Assembly (NCBI RefSeq): GCF_006475605.1 | Contig: NZ_SSBC01000010.1 | Coordinates: forward strand, 248,001-312,000 | Reading direction: 5' to 3' | From: Asticcacaulis tiandongensis | GTDB taxonomy: Bacteria > Pseudomonadota > Alphaproteobacteria > Caulobacterales > Caulobacteraceae | Length of the DNA: 64,000 bases | Shown: positions 37,714 to 45,240 of the stretch, piece by piece | Position numbering within the stretch: the first letter of the stretch is position 1 | Layout: each line of letters starts with the position of its first letter | Program-made: the position numbers and the translations under genes | Notes under the pieces: generated by a model | The model's database searches: none | Seen by the model: the letters and a program-made list of their open reading frames with translations, nothing else | What the model was told of the DNA's origin: nothing

Positions 37714-38316
37714 TCAGGCGGGGGCGTCAGCTTCGAAAGCAGGTGATGGAGGCGCTGCGGGCGCTTTTGGATCAGGGCCGTATTTGTTGGGGCCTTTTGT
37801 GCCTTCCAGAACCGTGAACACAAACACCACCAGACCGGCAATAACAGCTGGCAGCCAGATCAATAAAATGGCTTGTCCGATAATCGAAAAGAAAGCCTCC
37901 TGAGGCGGGTTTTCTGCACGGAATATTTCACCAATTGTGGCGGCATTGAGAATCAAAAACAAGGTAAAGCCCGCTATCAATACGCCCGTCGGCATGACTA
38001 ACCACCAGCCTGTGCGGTTGGTGTCGTGCAGGCGGCGCACACCGACGGCCAGATTTGGGATTAAAAATGCCAATGACGCCAGATTAGCCAGATTGCCAAT
38101 AAGCATTAATCCGGTCAGACCTGCAAAATCAGGAGGCGTATCCGATGTCATATCGATAGCGGCAAAGTTTGAAAATACGGACACCATCAGAATGGCCTGA
38201 ATGATTCCGAGCAGCATAAATTGAAACAGCATAAACAACCAGTACTCAGTCCTGCGGGCGCGACCGTGAAAATCCGCATACTTACGCAGCGGCTGGAACA
38301 TAAGTTGTAATGACAT
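37714..38316 (-). CDS. DUF805 membrane protein
   Basis: The 200-residue protein starts LMFQPLRKYADFHGRARRTEYWLF, the typical DUF805 entry. Four membrane helices follow, including the conserved AVGVRRLHDTNRTGWW loop. It ends in a Pro/Ala-rich tail (KYGPDPKAPAAPPSPAFEAD). DUF805 proteins are small inner-membrane proteins of unknown function. The ATG at 38316 has GGAGGGG upstream; the longer frame is antisense to nothing but lacks this site. A second DUF805 gene follows upstream, so this is a tandem pair. Confidence 0.9.
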   Translation of the reverse strand: MSLQLMFQPLRKYADFHGRARRTEYWLFMLFQFMLLGIIQAILMVSVFSNFAAIDMTSDTPPDFAGLTGLMLIGNLANLASLAFLIPNLAVGVRRLHDTNRTGWWLVMPTGVLIAGFTLFLILNAATIGEIFRAENPPQEAFFSIIGQAILLIWLPAVIAGLVVFVFTVLEGTKGPNKYGPDPKAPAAPPSPAFEADAPA

Positions 38317-38377
38317 GAATTTCCCCTCCCTGATGGTCAGACAGGGGTAAATGAGGCCGCTTTGGGACGCAAGGGGG

Positions 38378-38935
38378 CTAGAAAATATATTCGTTGCTGG
38401 TGACGCCGCGGCCTTTGGGGTCGTCACCGAATTTGTTGGGCTGAGGCTGCCCGTCCTGAACGTGGAACACAAAGGTCACAAGGCTGGCGATCCATGTCGG
38501 CAGCACGACCCAGAGAATTGCCTGAGGGCCGAGAATATTGAAAAAGGCTGTAAGGGCTTCGGGATCACCGGATTCCAGGGTGCTGGGGTCAAGGCCTGCC
38601 AGACCTTCGGCCAGATGCGGATGAGTGAAGGCGAAGGCAAACACACTGATGATATAGACAACCGGATAAAAGATAATCCACCAGCCGGTGCGGCCAGTGT
38701 CATGGAAGCGGCGCACGCCGACGGCCAGCGAAGGGATCAGAAGCCCGAGCGAGACAAGCATCCCTAAACCTGTAGCGATGCCTGCGGTGGCCCCGCCTGC
38801 GGCCTGAAACAGGTTGAAAACGACACTGATTGCGACCTGAAGAGCGAAGAACAGCCAGTATTCGGTGCGTCGTGCGCGGCCTTTGAAATCGAAATATTTT
38901 TTCAGCGGCTGAATGGCGAGACTCAGGTCGGTCAT
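38378..38935 (-). CDS. DUF805 membrane protein, tandem paralogue
   Basis: The 185-residue protein has the same layout as its downstream neighbour: QPLKKYFDFKGRARRTEYWLFF, four helices, AVGVRRFHDTGRTGWWII and a C-terminal PNKFGDDP. I use the ATG at 38935 preceded by TGAGG. The longer frame runs through an 18-base tandem repeat and would add a repetitive FNCPK stretch that is not part of the family. No function is known. Confidence 0.9.
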   Translation of the reverse strand: MTDLSLAIQPLKKYFDFKGRARRTEYWLFFALQVAISVVFNLFQAAGGATAGIATGLGMLVSLGLLIPSLAVGVRRFHDTGRTGWWIIFYPVVYIISVFAFAFTHPHLAEGLAGLDPSTLESGDPEALTAFFNILGPQAILWVVLPTWIASLVTFVFHVQDGQPQPNKFGDDPKGRGVTSNEYIF

Positions 38936-38984
38936 GGGAATCCTCAATGGTGTAACAGCCTGACCATATAGACAGGCCGCATCA

Positions 38985-39071
38985 TTGACAAATGAAACCC
39001 TTGGGACAATTGAAACCTTGGGACAATTGAAACCCTTGGGGCAATTGAAACGCTTGGGACAATTGAAACCC
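38985..39071. repeat. 18-base tandem repeat upstream of a DUF805 gene
   Basis: Four units of TTGGGACAATTGAAACCC (17, 18, 18 and 18 bases, differing at one or two positions) start at 39001. A degenerate unit precedes them at 38985-39000. Each unit contains the palindrome CAATTG and the short inverted pair TTG...CAA. The array ends about 50 bases from the ATG of the minus-strand DUF805 gene, in its probable promoter or leader. Confidence 0.85.
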
Positions 39072-39084
39072 TGAGAGGCTGCAA

Positions 39085-39150
39085 TGCCCCTTCCGTCTTT
39101 TTTGCTAACGCAAAAAATCCACATTCCCCGTAAACAAGGAAGGATTGGTG
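39085..39150 (+). repeat. Double-hairpin intergenic repeat, copy I (divergent)
   Basis: TGCCCCTTCCG is followed by hairpin 1, TTTTTTGC-TAAC-GCAAAAAA, then TCCACATTCCCCGTAAAC and AAGGAAGG. Layout matches the other copies but the second hairpin is weak (TTCC/GGAA). It shares the core TTCCCCGTAAAC with copy J. It lies between ygfZ and the DUF805 pair. Confidence 0.55.
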
Positions 39151-39153
39151 GGG

Positions 39154-39978
39154 TTAGCTTGTAACGACAGGTTTGAGCCAGTCGGGAAGGGACAGGGTGA
39201 CCGCGTGGCCTTCAGCGGTCAGGTCGCCGTCCATGCGGTCAAGGCGCATCAGGGCCAGTGAGCGGCCATTGGCGGAGGCGAGAATTTCACCGGCACGGCG
39301 ATCACCCAGCAGGACTTCAGCGCCGAAGGGGAGTGACGGGTGAGTGTGCGTCAGGGGCAGGAGGCGGTTTTTGATGGTGCCGCGTCGCTTCATGCGTGAC
39401 GTGGTTTCCTGCCCCACGAAACAGCCTTTTTTGAAGTCGATCGCCCCTAAGACATCAAGATTGATGTCGATCGGATAGAGATATTCTTTGGGGAAGTCGG
39501 CCAGCGGATCAGCCAGATTATAGGTCAGGCGGTAATCGATGTAGGTGTCAAGGGGCGTGTCGGCAGTAAAATCGCCATAGCCGCGATAGAGGTCGGTGCG
39601 GCCGATAGCTGTGGCACGCGGGTCGGGCAGCAGGCCGGAAGCGTCACCGATAGCGGCATAGGCGCGGGCGTCGGGTTTGGAGAGCTTGATCTTCGCCCGC
39701 AGCTTATAGAGGTTCAGGCGGTTATAAAGTTCGTCGCGCAAGGCTTCGGGGACTTCGATCCACGCCTCTTCGGCATTAAGCGGGTGCAGGAAAAAATCAC
39801 AGATCAGCTTGCCCTGAGGGGTTAGAATGCTGCCGTAATACAGGGGGGTGGCCGTATTATTTAACACGTCCTGCAGGATAGATTCGGTATTCAGGCTTGT
39901 CTGACCATTGAGGAATACGGCCCAGTCAGGGCCGGTAAAACCAATCAGGGCGCGATGGGGCAGGGCGATCAGGGTCAT
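39154..39978 (-). CDS. ygfZ: Folate-binding YgfZ/GcvT-like protein
   Basis: YgfZ-type proteins help maintain certain Fe-S enzymes and bind tetrahydrofolate. The 274-residue protein shows the N-terminal ALPHRALIGFTGPDWAVFLNGQ and the diagnostic loop KKGCFVGQETTSRMK with its conserved cysteine. I chose the ATG at 39978 (MTLIALPHR). The open frame continues upstream, but those codons are antisense to repeat copy D and give low-complexity sequence. It diverges from the second pyrC. Confidence 0.9.
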   Translation of the reverse strand: MTLIALPHRALIGFTGPDWAVFLNGQTSLNTESILQDVLNNTATPLYYGSILTPQGKLICDFFLHPLNAEEAWIEVPEALRDELYNRLNLYKLRAKIKLSKPDARAYAAIGDASGLLPDPRATAIGRTDLYRGYGDFTADTPLDTYIDYRLTYNLADPLADFPKEYLYPIDINLDVLGAIDFKKGCFVGQETTSRMKRRGTIKNRLLPLTHTHPSLPFGAEVLLGDRRAGEILASANGRSLALMRLDRMDGDLTAEGHAVTLSLPDWLKPVVTS

Positions 39979-40003
39979 GAGATGCTCAGTCAGAAAGGAA
40001 GAA

Positions 40004-40059
40004 GCCCCACCACCCCCGCTGCGCGGCGGTCCCCCCATCACAGATGGGGAGGCATGAGG
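40004..40059 (+). repeat. Double-hairpin intergenic repeat, copy D
   Basis: GCCCCACCACCCC is followed by hairpin 1, CCGC-TGC-GCGG, then CGGTCCCC. Hairpin 2 pairs CCCCATC with GATGGGG, and the copy ends AGGCATGAGG. Flanks match copy F. It lies between the divergent ygfZ and pyrC starts, so it may sit within their promoters. Confidence 0.7.
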
Positions 40060-40165
40060 TATAATATAAGATGAGGGTGTTTTTTCAGACGGCAAGTCGG
40101 ATTATCGTTTTTAAGACATTCATATGGGTATATGTAACAGGCATATGATTACTGAGAGATAAGAC

Positions 40166-41494
40166 ATGCCCGCGACCTATGATCTGATTATCAAAAATGC
40201 CGACATCATCAATCACGCCGGACGGGGGGCGGGCGACATTGGTATTCGTGACGGGAAGTTTGCTGCTTTCGGCGATCTGTCTCAGGCGTCGGCGGCGGAG
40301 GTGTTTGATGCTTCGGGGCTGCTGGCCATGCCGGGGGTCATCGATACGCAGGTGCATTTCCGTGAACCGGGCCTTGAGTGGAAGGAAGACCTCGAGACCG
40401 GATCGCAGGCGGCGGTATTAGGTGGCGTTGTGGCCGTGTTTGAAATGCCCAACACCAATCCGAACACCACAGATGTGGCGAATTTCGAGGACAAGATCAA
40501 ACGCGCCCGTCACCGGATGCATTGTGACCATGCCTTTTATGTCGGCGGGACGCATGAAAATGTGACGCAACTGGGCGAGCTTGAGCGTTTGCCCGGCTGT
40601 TGCGGCGTCAAGGTGTTTATGGGGGCCTCAACGGGGACGCTTCTGATCGCCGATGACGAGGGCGTGTTTAACGTTCTGAAGAACGTGCGGCGTCGGGCGA
40701 CCTTCCATTCGGAAGACGAATATCGTCTGGCGGAGCGTCGGGCTTTGGCGCGTGAAGGGGACTGGACGAGCCACGACTTTGTGCGCGATGCCCAGTCAGC
40801 CATTCAATCGACGCATCGTCTGGTCAAGCTGGCGCGTGAGGCCGGTAAGCGTATTCACGTCCTGCATGTGACGACGGCTGAGGAAATCGAATTTCTGGCG
40901 CAGAACAAGGATATTGCCACGGTGGAAATCACGCCGCAGCATCTGACGCTGGTGGCACCTGAGGCCTATCAGCGCCTGAAGGGCTATGCGCAGATGAACC
41001 CGCCTATCCGTGACCAGTATCATGTCGATGGTCTGTGGCACGGGATCAATGGCGGTATTGCGGATGTGCTGGGGTCTGACCATGCGCCGCATACGATTGA
41101 GGAAAAATCCAAACCCTATCCGGCGTCGCCTTCGGGGATGCCGGGGGTGCAGACCCTGTTGCCGGTGATGCTGACTCATGTGGCGGCGGGGCGCATGTCG
41201 CTGGAGCGGCTTGTGGATCTGACGTCCGCAGGGGCGCAGCGTGTATTTGGTGTGGCGGGCAAGGGGCGCATGGCCGAGGGCTATGATGCCGATATCACTC
41301 TGGTTGATCTGAAAGAAAAGCGGGTCATTACCCATGCGCAGCAGCGGTCGCGTTGTGGCTGGACGCCGTTTGATGGCTTTGAGGCTCACGGCTGGCCCAA
41401 GGCGACGATCGTGCGCGGCAAGGTGGTCATGCGTGACGATGAGATTGTACTGCCGTCACAGGGTGAGGCCTGTCGTTTTCAGGAAACGCTTTAG
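40166..41494 (+). CDS. pyrC: Dihydroorotase (probable catalytic copy, QxH variant)
   Basis: Dihydroorotase cyclises carbamoyl-aspartate to dihydroorotate. The 442-residue amidohydrolase keeps the likely carboxylated lysine K149 (GVKVFMGASTG), H181 (FHSEDEY), H234 (HVLHVTTAEE) and D305 (GSDHAPH). The first metal motif reads Q62-V-H64 in DTQVHFREPG instead of HxH. I recall the QVHFREPG form in other proteobacterial dihydroorotases, so it may be active with altered metal binding. It is unlinked to pyrB. AllB-like allantoinase or hydantoinase is a less likely alternative. Confidence 0.87.
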   Translation: MPATYDLIIKNADIINHAGRGAGDIGIRDGKFAAFGDLSQASAAEVFDASGLLAMPGVIDTQVHFREPGLEWKEDLETGSQAAVLGGVVAVFEMPNTNPNTTDVANFEDKIKRARHRMHCDHAFYVGGTHENVTQLGELERLPGCCGVKVFMGASTGTLLIADDEGVFNVLKNVRRRATFHSEDEYRLAERRALAREGDWTSHDFVRDAQSAIQSTHRLVKLAREAGKRIHVLHVTTAEEIEFLAQNKDIATVEITPQHLTLVAPEAYQRLKGYAQMNPPIRDQYHVDGLWHGINGGIADVLGSDHAPHTIEEKSKPYPASPSGMPGVQTLLPVMLTHVAAGRMSLERLVDLTSAGAQRVFGVAGKGRMAEGYDADITLVDLKEKRVITHAQQRSRCGWTPFDGFEAHGWPKATIVRGKVVMRDDEIVLPSQGEACRFQETL

Positions 41495-41498
41495 ACAC

Positions 41499-41563
41499 GT
41501 TCCTTCTTCCGACAGCGCAGCCTCAGGGCTGGCCTGCCACCTTCCCCGTAAACGGGGCCGGAT
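41499..41563 (+). repeat. Double-hairpin intergenic repeat, copy J (divergent)
   Basis: GTTCCTTCTTCCG is followed by a hairpin CAGCC-TCA-GGGCTG region. CCACCTTCCCCGTAAACGGGG follows, with CCCCGT-AA-ACGGGG as the second hairpin. It shares TTCCCCGTAAAC with copy I and the overall layout with the rest. It is directly after the pyrC stop. Confidence 0.5.
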
Positions 41564-41569
41564 TAAAAG

Positions 41570-41606
41570 AAAAAAGCCTGCGAGGTGATCCTCGCAGGCT
41601 TTTTTT
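41570..41606. terminator. Bidirectional terminator between pyrC and the cysteine-repeat gene
   Basis: AAAAAAGCCTGCGAGG and CCTCGCAGGCTTTTTT pair perfectly over 16 bases around TGAT. A and T tracts on both sides suit termination of pyrC (plus) and of the converging minus-strand gene. Confidence 0.9.
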
Positions 41607-41622
41607 CAGGTCTGGCTATAGA

Positions 41623-43026
41623 TCAGTCGTTGGCGCCGACGGTGGACACGTAGGTGCCGTTGCCGGGGATGGCGCAGGTTTCATAGCCACGGCTCTTGGC
41701 TATGTTACAGGAAACGATCGCACCGAAGCCTTTGCGGGATTTCAGCAGATCAGCGATGTAGCCACGCTTGTTGGTGCAGGCGATTTCGAGGATTACGGCG
41801 TCATCATCGGCAATACCGACGTAGCGGATTTCCTTGACGTCACAGTCTTTTTTCTCAGCCTTGGCCAGGGCGTCGATGTTTTTCATCAGAACGTCTTCGG
41901 TGACAAATTCACAGGCGCGGTTACGGCCCGCGGCCGTGTAGCAGTCGAAGATATCTGCCTGAGAGGTGCTGCCCGGATTAGGGATGAAAGCCATTACACC
42001 ATAGGTTTGTTCGGGGCACTGGAATTCGATCAGGTCGCGGTTAGTGCCGGTCTGGGTACCAAGAACCTTATAGTCGCTGACGGTGCAGGTACGGCCTGCG
42101 GCTTTCAGGGTATTGGCAAGCTTGGTATTGGCTGCCTGCTCGAGGGCGGCTGAGTCCGTGTACTGGCAAGGGCCGAGCGTACCGGCGCGGTCACAGCCGA
42201 CGGTGGTTTTGAAGGTGCCCTGAAGGTCCGTGGCGACAAGGAAGCCCGGCTCATTGGCACAGCCGATTTCATAATAGTCAGTGCTTTCTGCGGCAATGCG
42301 GCCGAGCCAGCGGGCATTATTGACCTGACAGCTTGCCGAGGCCTGTTTGGCCTGAGGGCTGAGGGTCTGGGCAATCTGGTCCGCGGTGCTCAGGGTACAG
42401 GCCGAACTGGTGCCAACGGTCAGAAGACACGGGGTCAGGGTCAGGGGATAGGTGGAACCGGCCTGAGGCACGTCAACAATCGCACCGGCCTTATCGGTGC
42501 AGCTATATTCGTAGCGGTCGAATTTCTGGTCAGGTACGCTGCCGAGCCAGCGGGCGTCAGCGACGGTACAGTCAGGGGTTTTGGTCTGGATCAGGGTGTT
42601 CAGCCAGGCATGGTGTGGCTGATTGCCCGGCAGGACGCATTTGATACGTGAAGGGTCAGCGGCGTTCTGGGCGTGGGCCTGTGTGCAGCTTAGGACGTCA
42701 ATGCTGTTGCTGCCTTCCGTCTGGCTCAGGATGTAGCCGCTGGTACCGGTGCAGGCGACTTCGTAGACCAGAGTCTTGGTGGTCTTGCCTTCGGCGTTTT
42801 TGCCCTTGGATTCGCCGACGAAAAAGGTGTCAGCGAGTGCGCAGGTGGCCCCCGTTGCGGCAATAAGCGCAGGCACATCTTTTTGAGCCCGTTCGCGGTT
42901 CTTGTCATTCGGCTGAGCCTGCTGGGCATTGGCGGTGGCCAGACCGGAGCCGGCAACCATAAGAAGCGTCAAGGCCAGAGGCTTCAGGCTGCGCGTGAAC
43001 CCGACTGGTAAACTAAGTTTGATCAT
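41623..43026 (-). CDS. Secreted protein with five four-cysteine repeats, function unknown
   Basis: The 467-residue protein has a signal peptide (PLALTLLMVAGSGLATANAQ, about 16-35) and then only repeats. Twenty cysteines fall in five sets: 62/92/114/130, 153/176/200/210, 233/256/278/287, 314/337/362/372 and 395/417/440/451. First cysteines recur every 80-81 residues after the first unit. A typical unit reads C-x-V-x(2)-A-R-W-L-G, then YEIGC...G-x-L-V, then two more cysteines. Related to the three-repeat protein at 34584-35558. Disulfide-bonded periplasmic or exported repeats are inferred. No known domain name comes to mind. Confidence 0.82.
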   Translation of the reverse strand: MIKLSLPVGFTRSLKPLALTLLMVAGSGLATANAQQAQPNDKNRERAQKDVPALIAATGATCALADTFFVGESKGKNAEGKTTKTLVYEVACTGTSGYILSQTEGSNSIDVLSCTQAHAQNAADPSRIKCVLPGNQPHHAWLNTLIQTKTPDCTVADARWLGSVPDQKFDRYEYSCTDKAGAIVDVPQAGSTYPLTLTPCLLTVGTSSACTLSTADQIAQTLSPQAKQASASCQVNNARWLGRIAAESTDYYEIGCANEPGFLVATDLQGTFKTTVGCDRAGTLGPCQYTDSAALEQAANTKLANTLKAAGRTCTVSDYKVLGTQTGTNRDLIEFQCPEQTYGVMAFIPNPGSTSQADIFDCYTAAGRNRACEFVTEDVLMKNIDALAKAEKKDCDVKEIRYVGIADDDAVILEIACTNKRGYIADLLKSRKGFGAIVSCNIAKSRGYETCAIPGNGTYVSTVGAND

Positions 43027-43236
43027 AGAAGGGGCTTCCCTGAAGTGCATACATGTCTAACTTGGACCGGCATTGAGGCCGGTATTGAACCTGTGCATGG
43101 TTTATCTGCAAGATGTGACCACGGCAAGGCAATGACTCACCCGAAGTAAGGAAAAAATAAGGTCTTGGGGGTGAAGCGAAAAAACTGTCTGAAACAGGGG
43201 CTAACTATATGACAAATAAAGGCTCAGGAGGTGTAA

Positions 43237-43986
43237 ATGTCTGACAATATTGCCGTGAATTTACAGAACGGGGTTCTGAGCTTGAGGCTTGATCGGCCGG
43301 CGAAAAAGAACGCTTTAAACGGGGCGGCCTATGGGGCCTTAAGCGACCAGTTGCTGCGGGCCGGTGAGGATAGGGAGGTGCGTGCCGTTCTGATCAGCGC
43401 AGAGGGGCCTGATTTCTGTGCAGGTAATGATATTATGGAATTTCCGGCCATGGCAGCGCATAAGGGCGCGCCCGAAGATATGCCTGTGTTCCGTTTCCTG
43501 AAAGCCCTGACTTTTTTTGCCAAGCCGCTGGTGGCGGCGGTGCAGGGACAGGCTGTGGGTATCGGCACAACGATGCTGCTGCATTGTGATCAGGTGTGGC
43601 TGGGGCCGGACGCACGCCTGAGCCTGCCGTTTGTGCGGCTGGGGCTGGTGCCGGAAGCGGGGTCATCTTTGTTGCTGAGGCAGCGTATCGGGCATGTGCG
43701 GGCCTTTGACTGGCTGACCTCGGGGCGGGTGATCGATGCCGAAACGGCGCTTGGCTGGGGGCTGGCCAATGGCATATGTGACGGGGAGACGCTTGGGGAC
43801 AAGGCGCAGGCGGCAGCAGACAGGCTGACGCAATTGTCGCCGCAGGCGGTGGTGCATACCAAGGCGCTGATGCGCAATCCCGATCAGGTCTGGCAGCACA
43901 TACTGCGTGAAGGGGCTATTTTCCGGCAGCAGCTGGCGTCGCCTGAGGCGCAGGCCGCCTTTGCTGCCTTTGCCAGCAGGGGATAG
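43237..43986 (+). CDS. Crotonase-fold protein, enoyl-CoA isomerase-like
   Basis: The 249-residue protein has the crotonase core: LRLDRPAKKNALN, the oxyanion segment LISAEGPDFCAGND, and VAAVQGQAVGIGTTMLLHCD. The two glutamates of classical enoyl-CoA hydratases are not seen at the expected sites (GIGTT instead of GGGCE, SLPFV instead of GQPE). The following segment VRLGLVPEAGSS is the form found in Delta3-Delta2-enoyl-CoA isomerases. Hence hydratase activity is doubtful and isomerase is the better guess. GGAGG precedes the ATG. Confidence 0.85.
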   Translation: MSDNIAVNLQNGVLSLRLDRPAKKNALNGAAYGALSDQLLRAGEDREVRAVLISAEGPDFCAGNDIMEFPAMAAHKGAPEDMPVFRFLKALTFFAKPLVAAVQGQAVGIGTTMLLHCDQVWLGPDARLSLPFVRLGLVPEAGSSLLLRQRIGHVRAFDWLTSGRVIDAETALGWGLANGICDGETLGDKAQAAADRLTQLSPQAVVHTKALMRNPDQVWQHILREGAIFRQQLASPEAQAAFAAFASRG

Positions 43987-44053
43987 GGTTTTCTTTGCCG
44001 ATTCTGTTGACCCGCTGAAGGTTTGAGCGTAATCGCGTTTTTTTGTTATCCGT

Positions 44054-44602
44054 GTGACCGCAGGTGTTTTCAGCTTGGATACCTTATCTTTTAAGCGTCT
44101 GATTGAACCTGAGGCCGAGGCCGATGCGCCCTTGATTGAGCAGGTGGTAGGGCGCGCCTTCGGGCCGGGACGCTTCGCCAAGACCGCGGAGCGGTTGCGC
44201 GAAAACAATGCGCCCTATGCGGATCTGAGTTTTGTGGCGCGTCAGTTGCCTGAGGACGGTGTGCCTCAGCTTGTCGCCTCTGTGCGTCTGTGGCCGGTTA
44301 CGGTTCATGATCCCGTAAAGGAAACCCGTACCGAAGTGGCGTTTTTAGGCCCCATCGCGGTTGATCCGGATTGTCAGTCAACGGGGATCGGGCGGTTGCT
44401 GGTCGAGGCGGCGCTGAAGGCGGCGTTTGCCAAAGGCCTTGGGGCGGTGGTGCTGGTGGGGACGCCGGCCTATTTTGAAAAATTCGGTTTTGAAGGGGCA
44501 GAGGACCTGAGCCTGCCCGGGCCGGTCGATTACCGGCGGGTGATGATCGCCTATAGTCCGGCCTTTCAGGGCAAGCCTTTGACGGGGCTGGTTCGGCGCT
44601 GA
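44054..44602 (+). CDS. GNAT family N-acetyltransferase
   Basis: The 182-residue protein has the GNAT acetyl-CoA motif A, LGPIAVDPDCQSTGIGRLLVEAAL, and the later GTPAYFEKFGFEGA seen in YhbS-like members. The substrate is unknown. The start is a GTG at 44054 without a clear ribosome site, so the true start could lie slightly downstream. Its TGA stop shares one base with the next gene's ATG, so the two are coupled. Confidence 0.88.
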   Translation: MTAGVFSLDTLSFKRLIEPEAEADAPLIEQVVGRAFGPGRFAKTAERLRENNAPYADLSFVARQLPEDGVPQLVASVRLWPVTVHDPVKETRTEVAFLGPIAVDPDCQSTGIGRLLVEAALKAAFAKGLGAVVLVGTPAYFEKFGFEGAEDLSLPGPVDYRRVMIAYSPAFQGKPLTGLVRR

Positions 44603-45138
44603 TGGACAGGGAACCCGACATATCGGCGCTTTGGGCCGAGGCAGAGCGGTTCCCTGATAAAACCTATCCGGTAGATAAGTGGAACCCGACCCTGTGTGGG
44701 GAAATGGATGTGCTGATCCAAAAGGATGGCACCTGGTTGCATGAAGGCCGTCCGATTGCACGTGCGGAGATCGTGCGGTTGTTTGCCAAGCTGTTGCGTT
44801 ACGAGGACCGGGGCTATTTCCTTGTGACGCCGGTTGAGAAGCTGCGGATCACCGTCGAGGATCTGCCGTTTCGTATTGTGGACAGGGACGGGCTGACCTT
44901 TGTCAGCGATCAGGGGGTGCGGCTGCCTCTGGGGGAGGCGCATCCGTTGATGATCGATGTACTCGGCGATGAATGGTTGCCGCGCCTGCGGGTCAGAGGC
45001 GATCTCTGGGCGCGGATGACGCGGGCGGAAACCTATCGGTTATTTGATGCCGTGCAGATTGAGACGGGCGAGGGCTGTGTGTGGCTGACGCTTGAGGGGC
45101 AAAGGTTTGAGGTGCCTTTGTGTGAGGGCGGTAAGTAA
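44602..45138 (+). CDS. DUF1285 protein
   Basis: The 178-residue soluble protein matches the DUF1285 pattern: WNPTLCGEMDVLIQKDGTWLHEGRPIAR, then LLRYEDRGYFLVTPVEKLRI and VEDLPF. The family is common in proteobacteria and has no established function. It overlaps the GNAT gene by one base and precedes the CCA-adding enzyme, from which repeat copy E separates it. Confidence 0.88.
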   Translation: MDREPDISALWAEAERFPDKTYPVDKWNPTLCGEMDVLIQKDGTWLHEGRPIARAEIVRLFAKLLRYEDRGYFLVTPVEKLRITVEDLPFRIVDRDGLTFVSDQGVRLPLGEAHPLMIDVLGDEWLPRLRVRGDLWARMTRAETYRLFDAVQIETGEGCVWLTLEGQRFEVPLCEGGK

Positions 45139-45140
45139 GA

Positions 45141-45200
45141 TACCCCCTCTGTCGCGGCTCCGCAGCGACATCTCCCCCTGCAAGCCGGGGGAGTATGAAG
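45141..45200 (+). repeat. Double-hairpin intergenic repeat, copy E
   Basis: TACCCCCTCT is followed by hairpin 1, GTCGCGG-CTC-CGCAGCGAC (one mismatch), then ATCTCCCCC. Hairpin 2 is CTCCCCC-TGCAAGCC-GGGGGAG, and the copy ends TATGAAG. Flanks match copies C, G and H, but the hairpin-1 stem differs with compensating bases. Confidence 0.8.
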
Positions 45201-45240
45201 AGAGTTGCCTAACAGGGGGAATGGGCTTTAACCTGTATGC

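Noticed and set aside
38985-39071. CRISPR array
   Set aside because: The 18-base units are directly adjacent with no unique spacers, and no cas genes are present.
38936-39124. N-terminal extension of the second DUF805 gene with an FNCPK repeat
   Set aside because: It is read-through of the 18-base tandem repeat. The ATG at 38935 has a ribosome site and starts the conserved DUF805 sequence.
39979-40095. N-terminal extension of YgfZ
   Set aside because: The added residues come from repeat copy D on the antisense strand and are low complexity.
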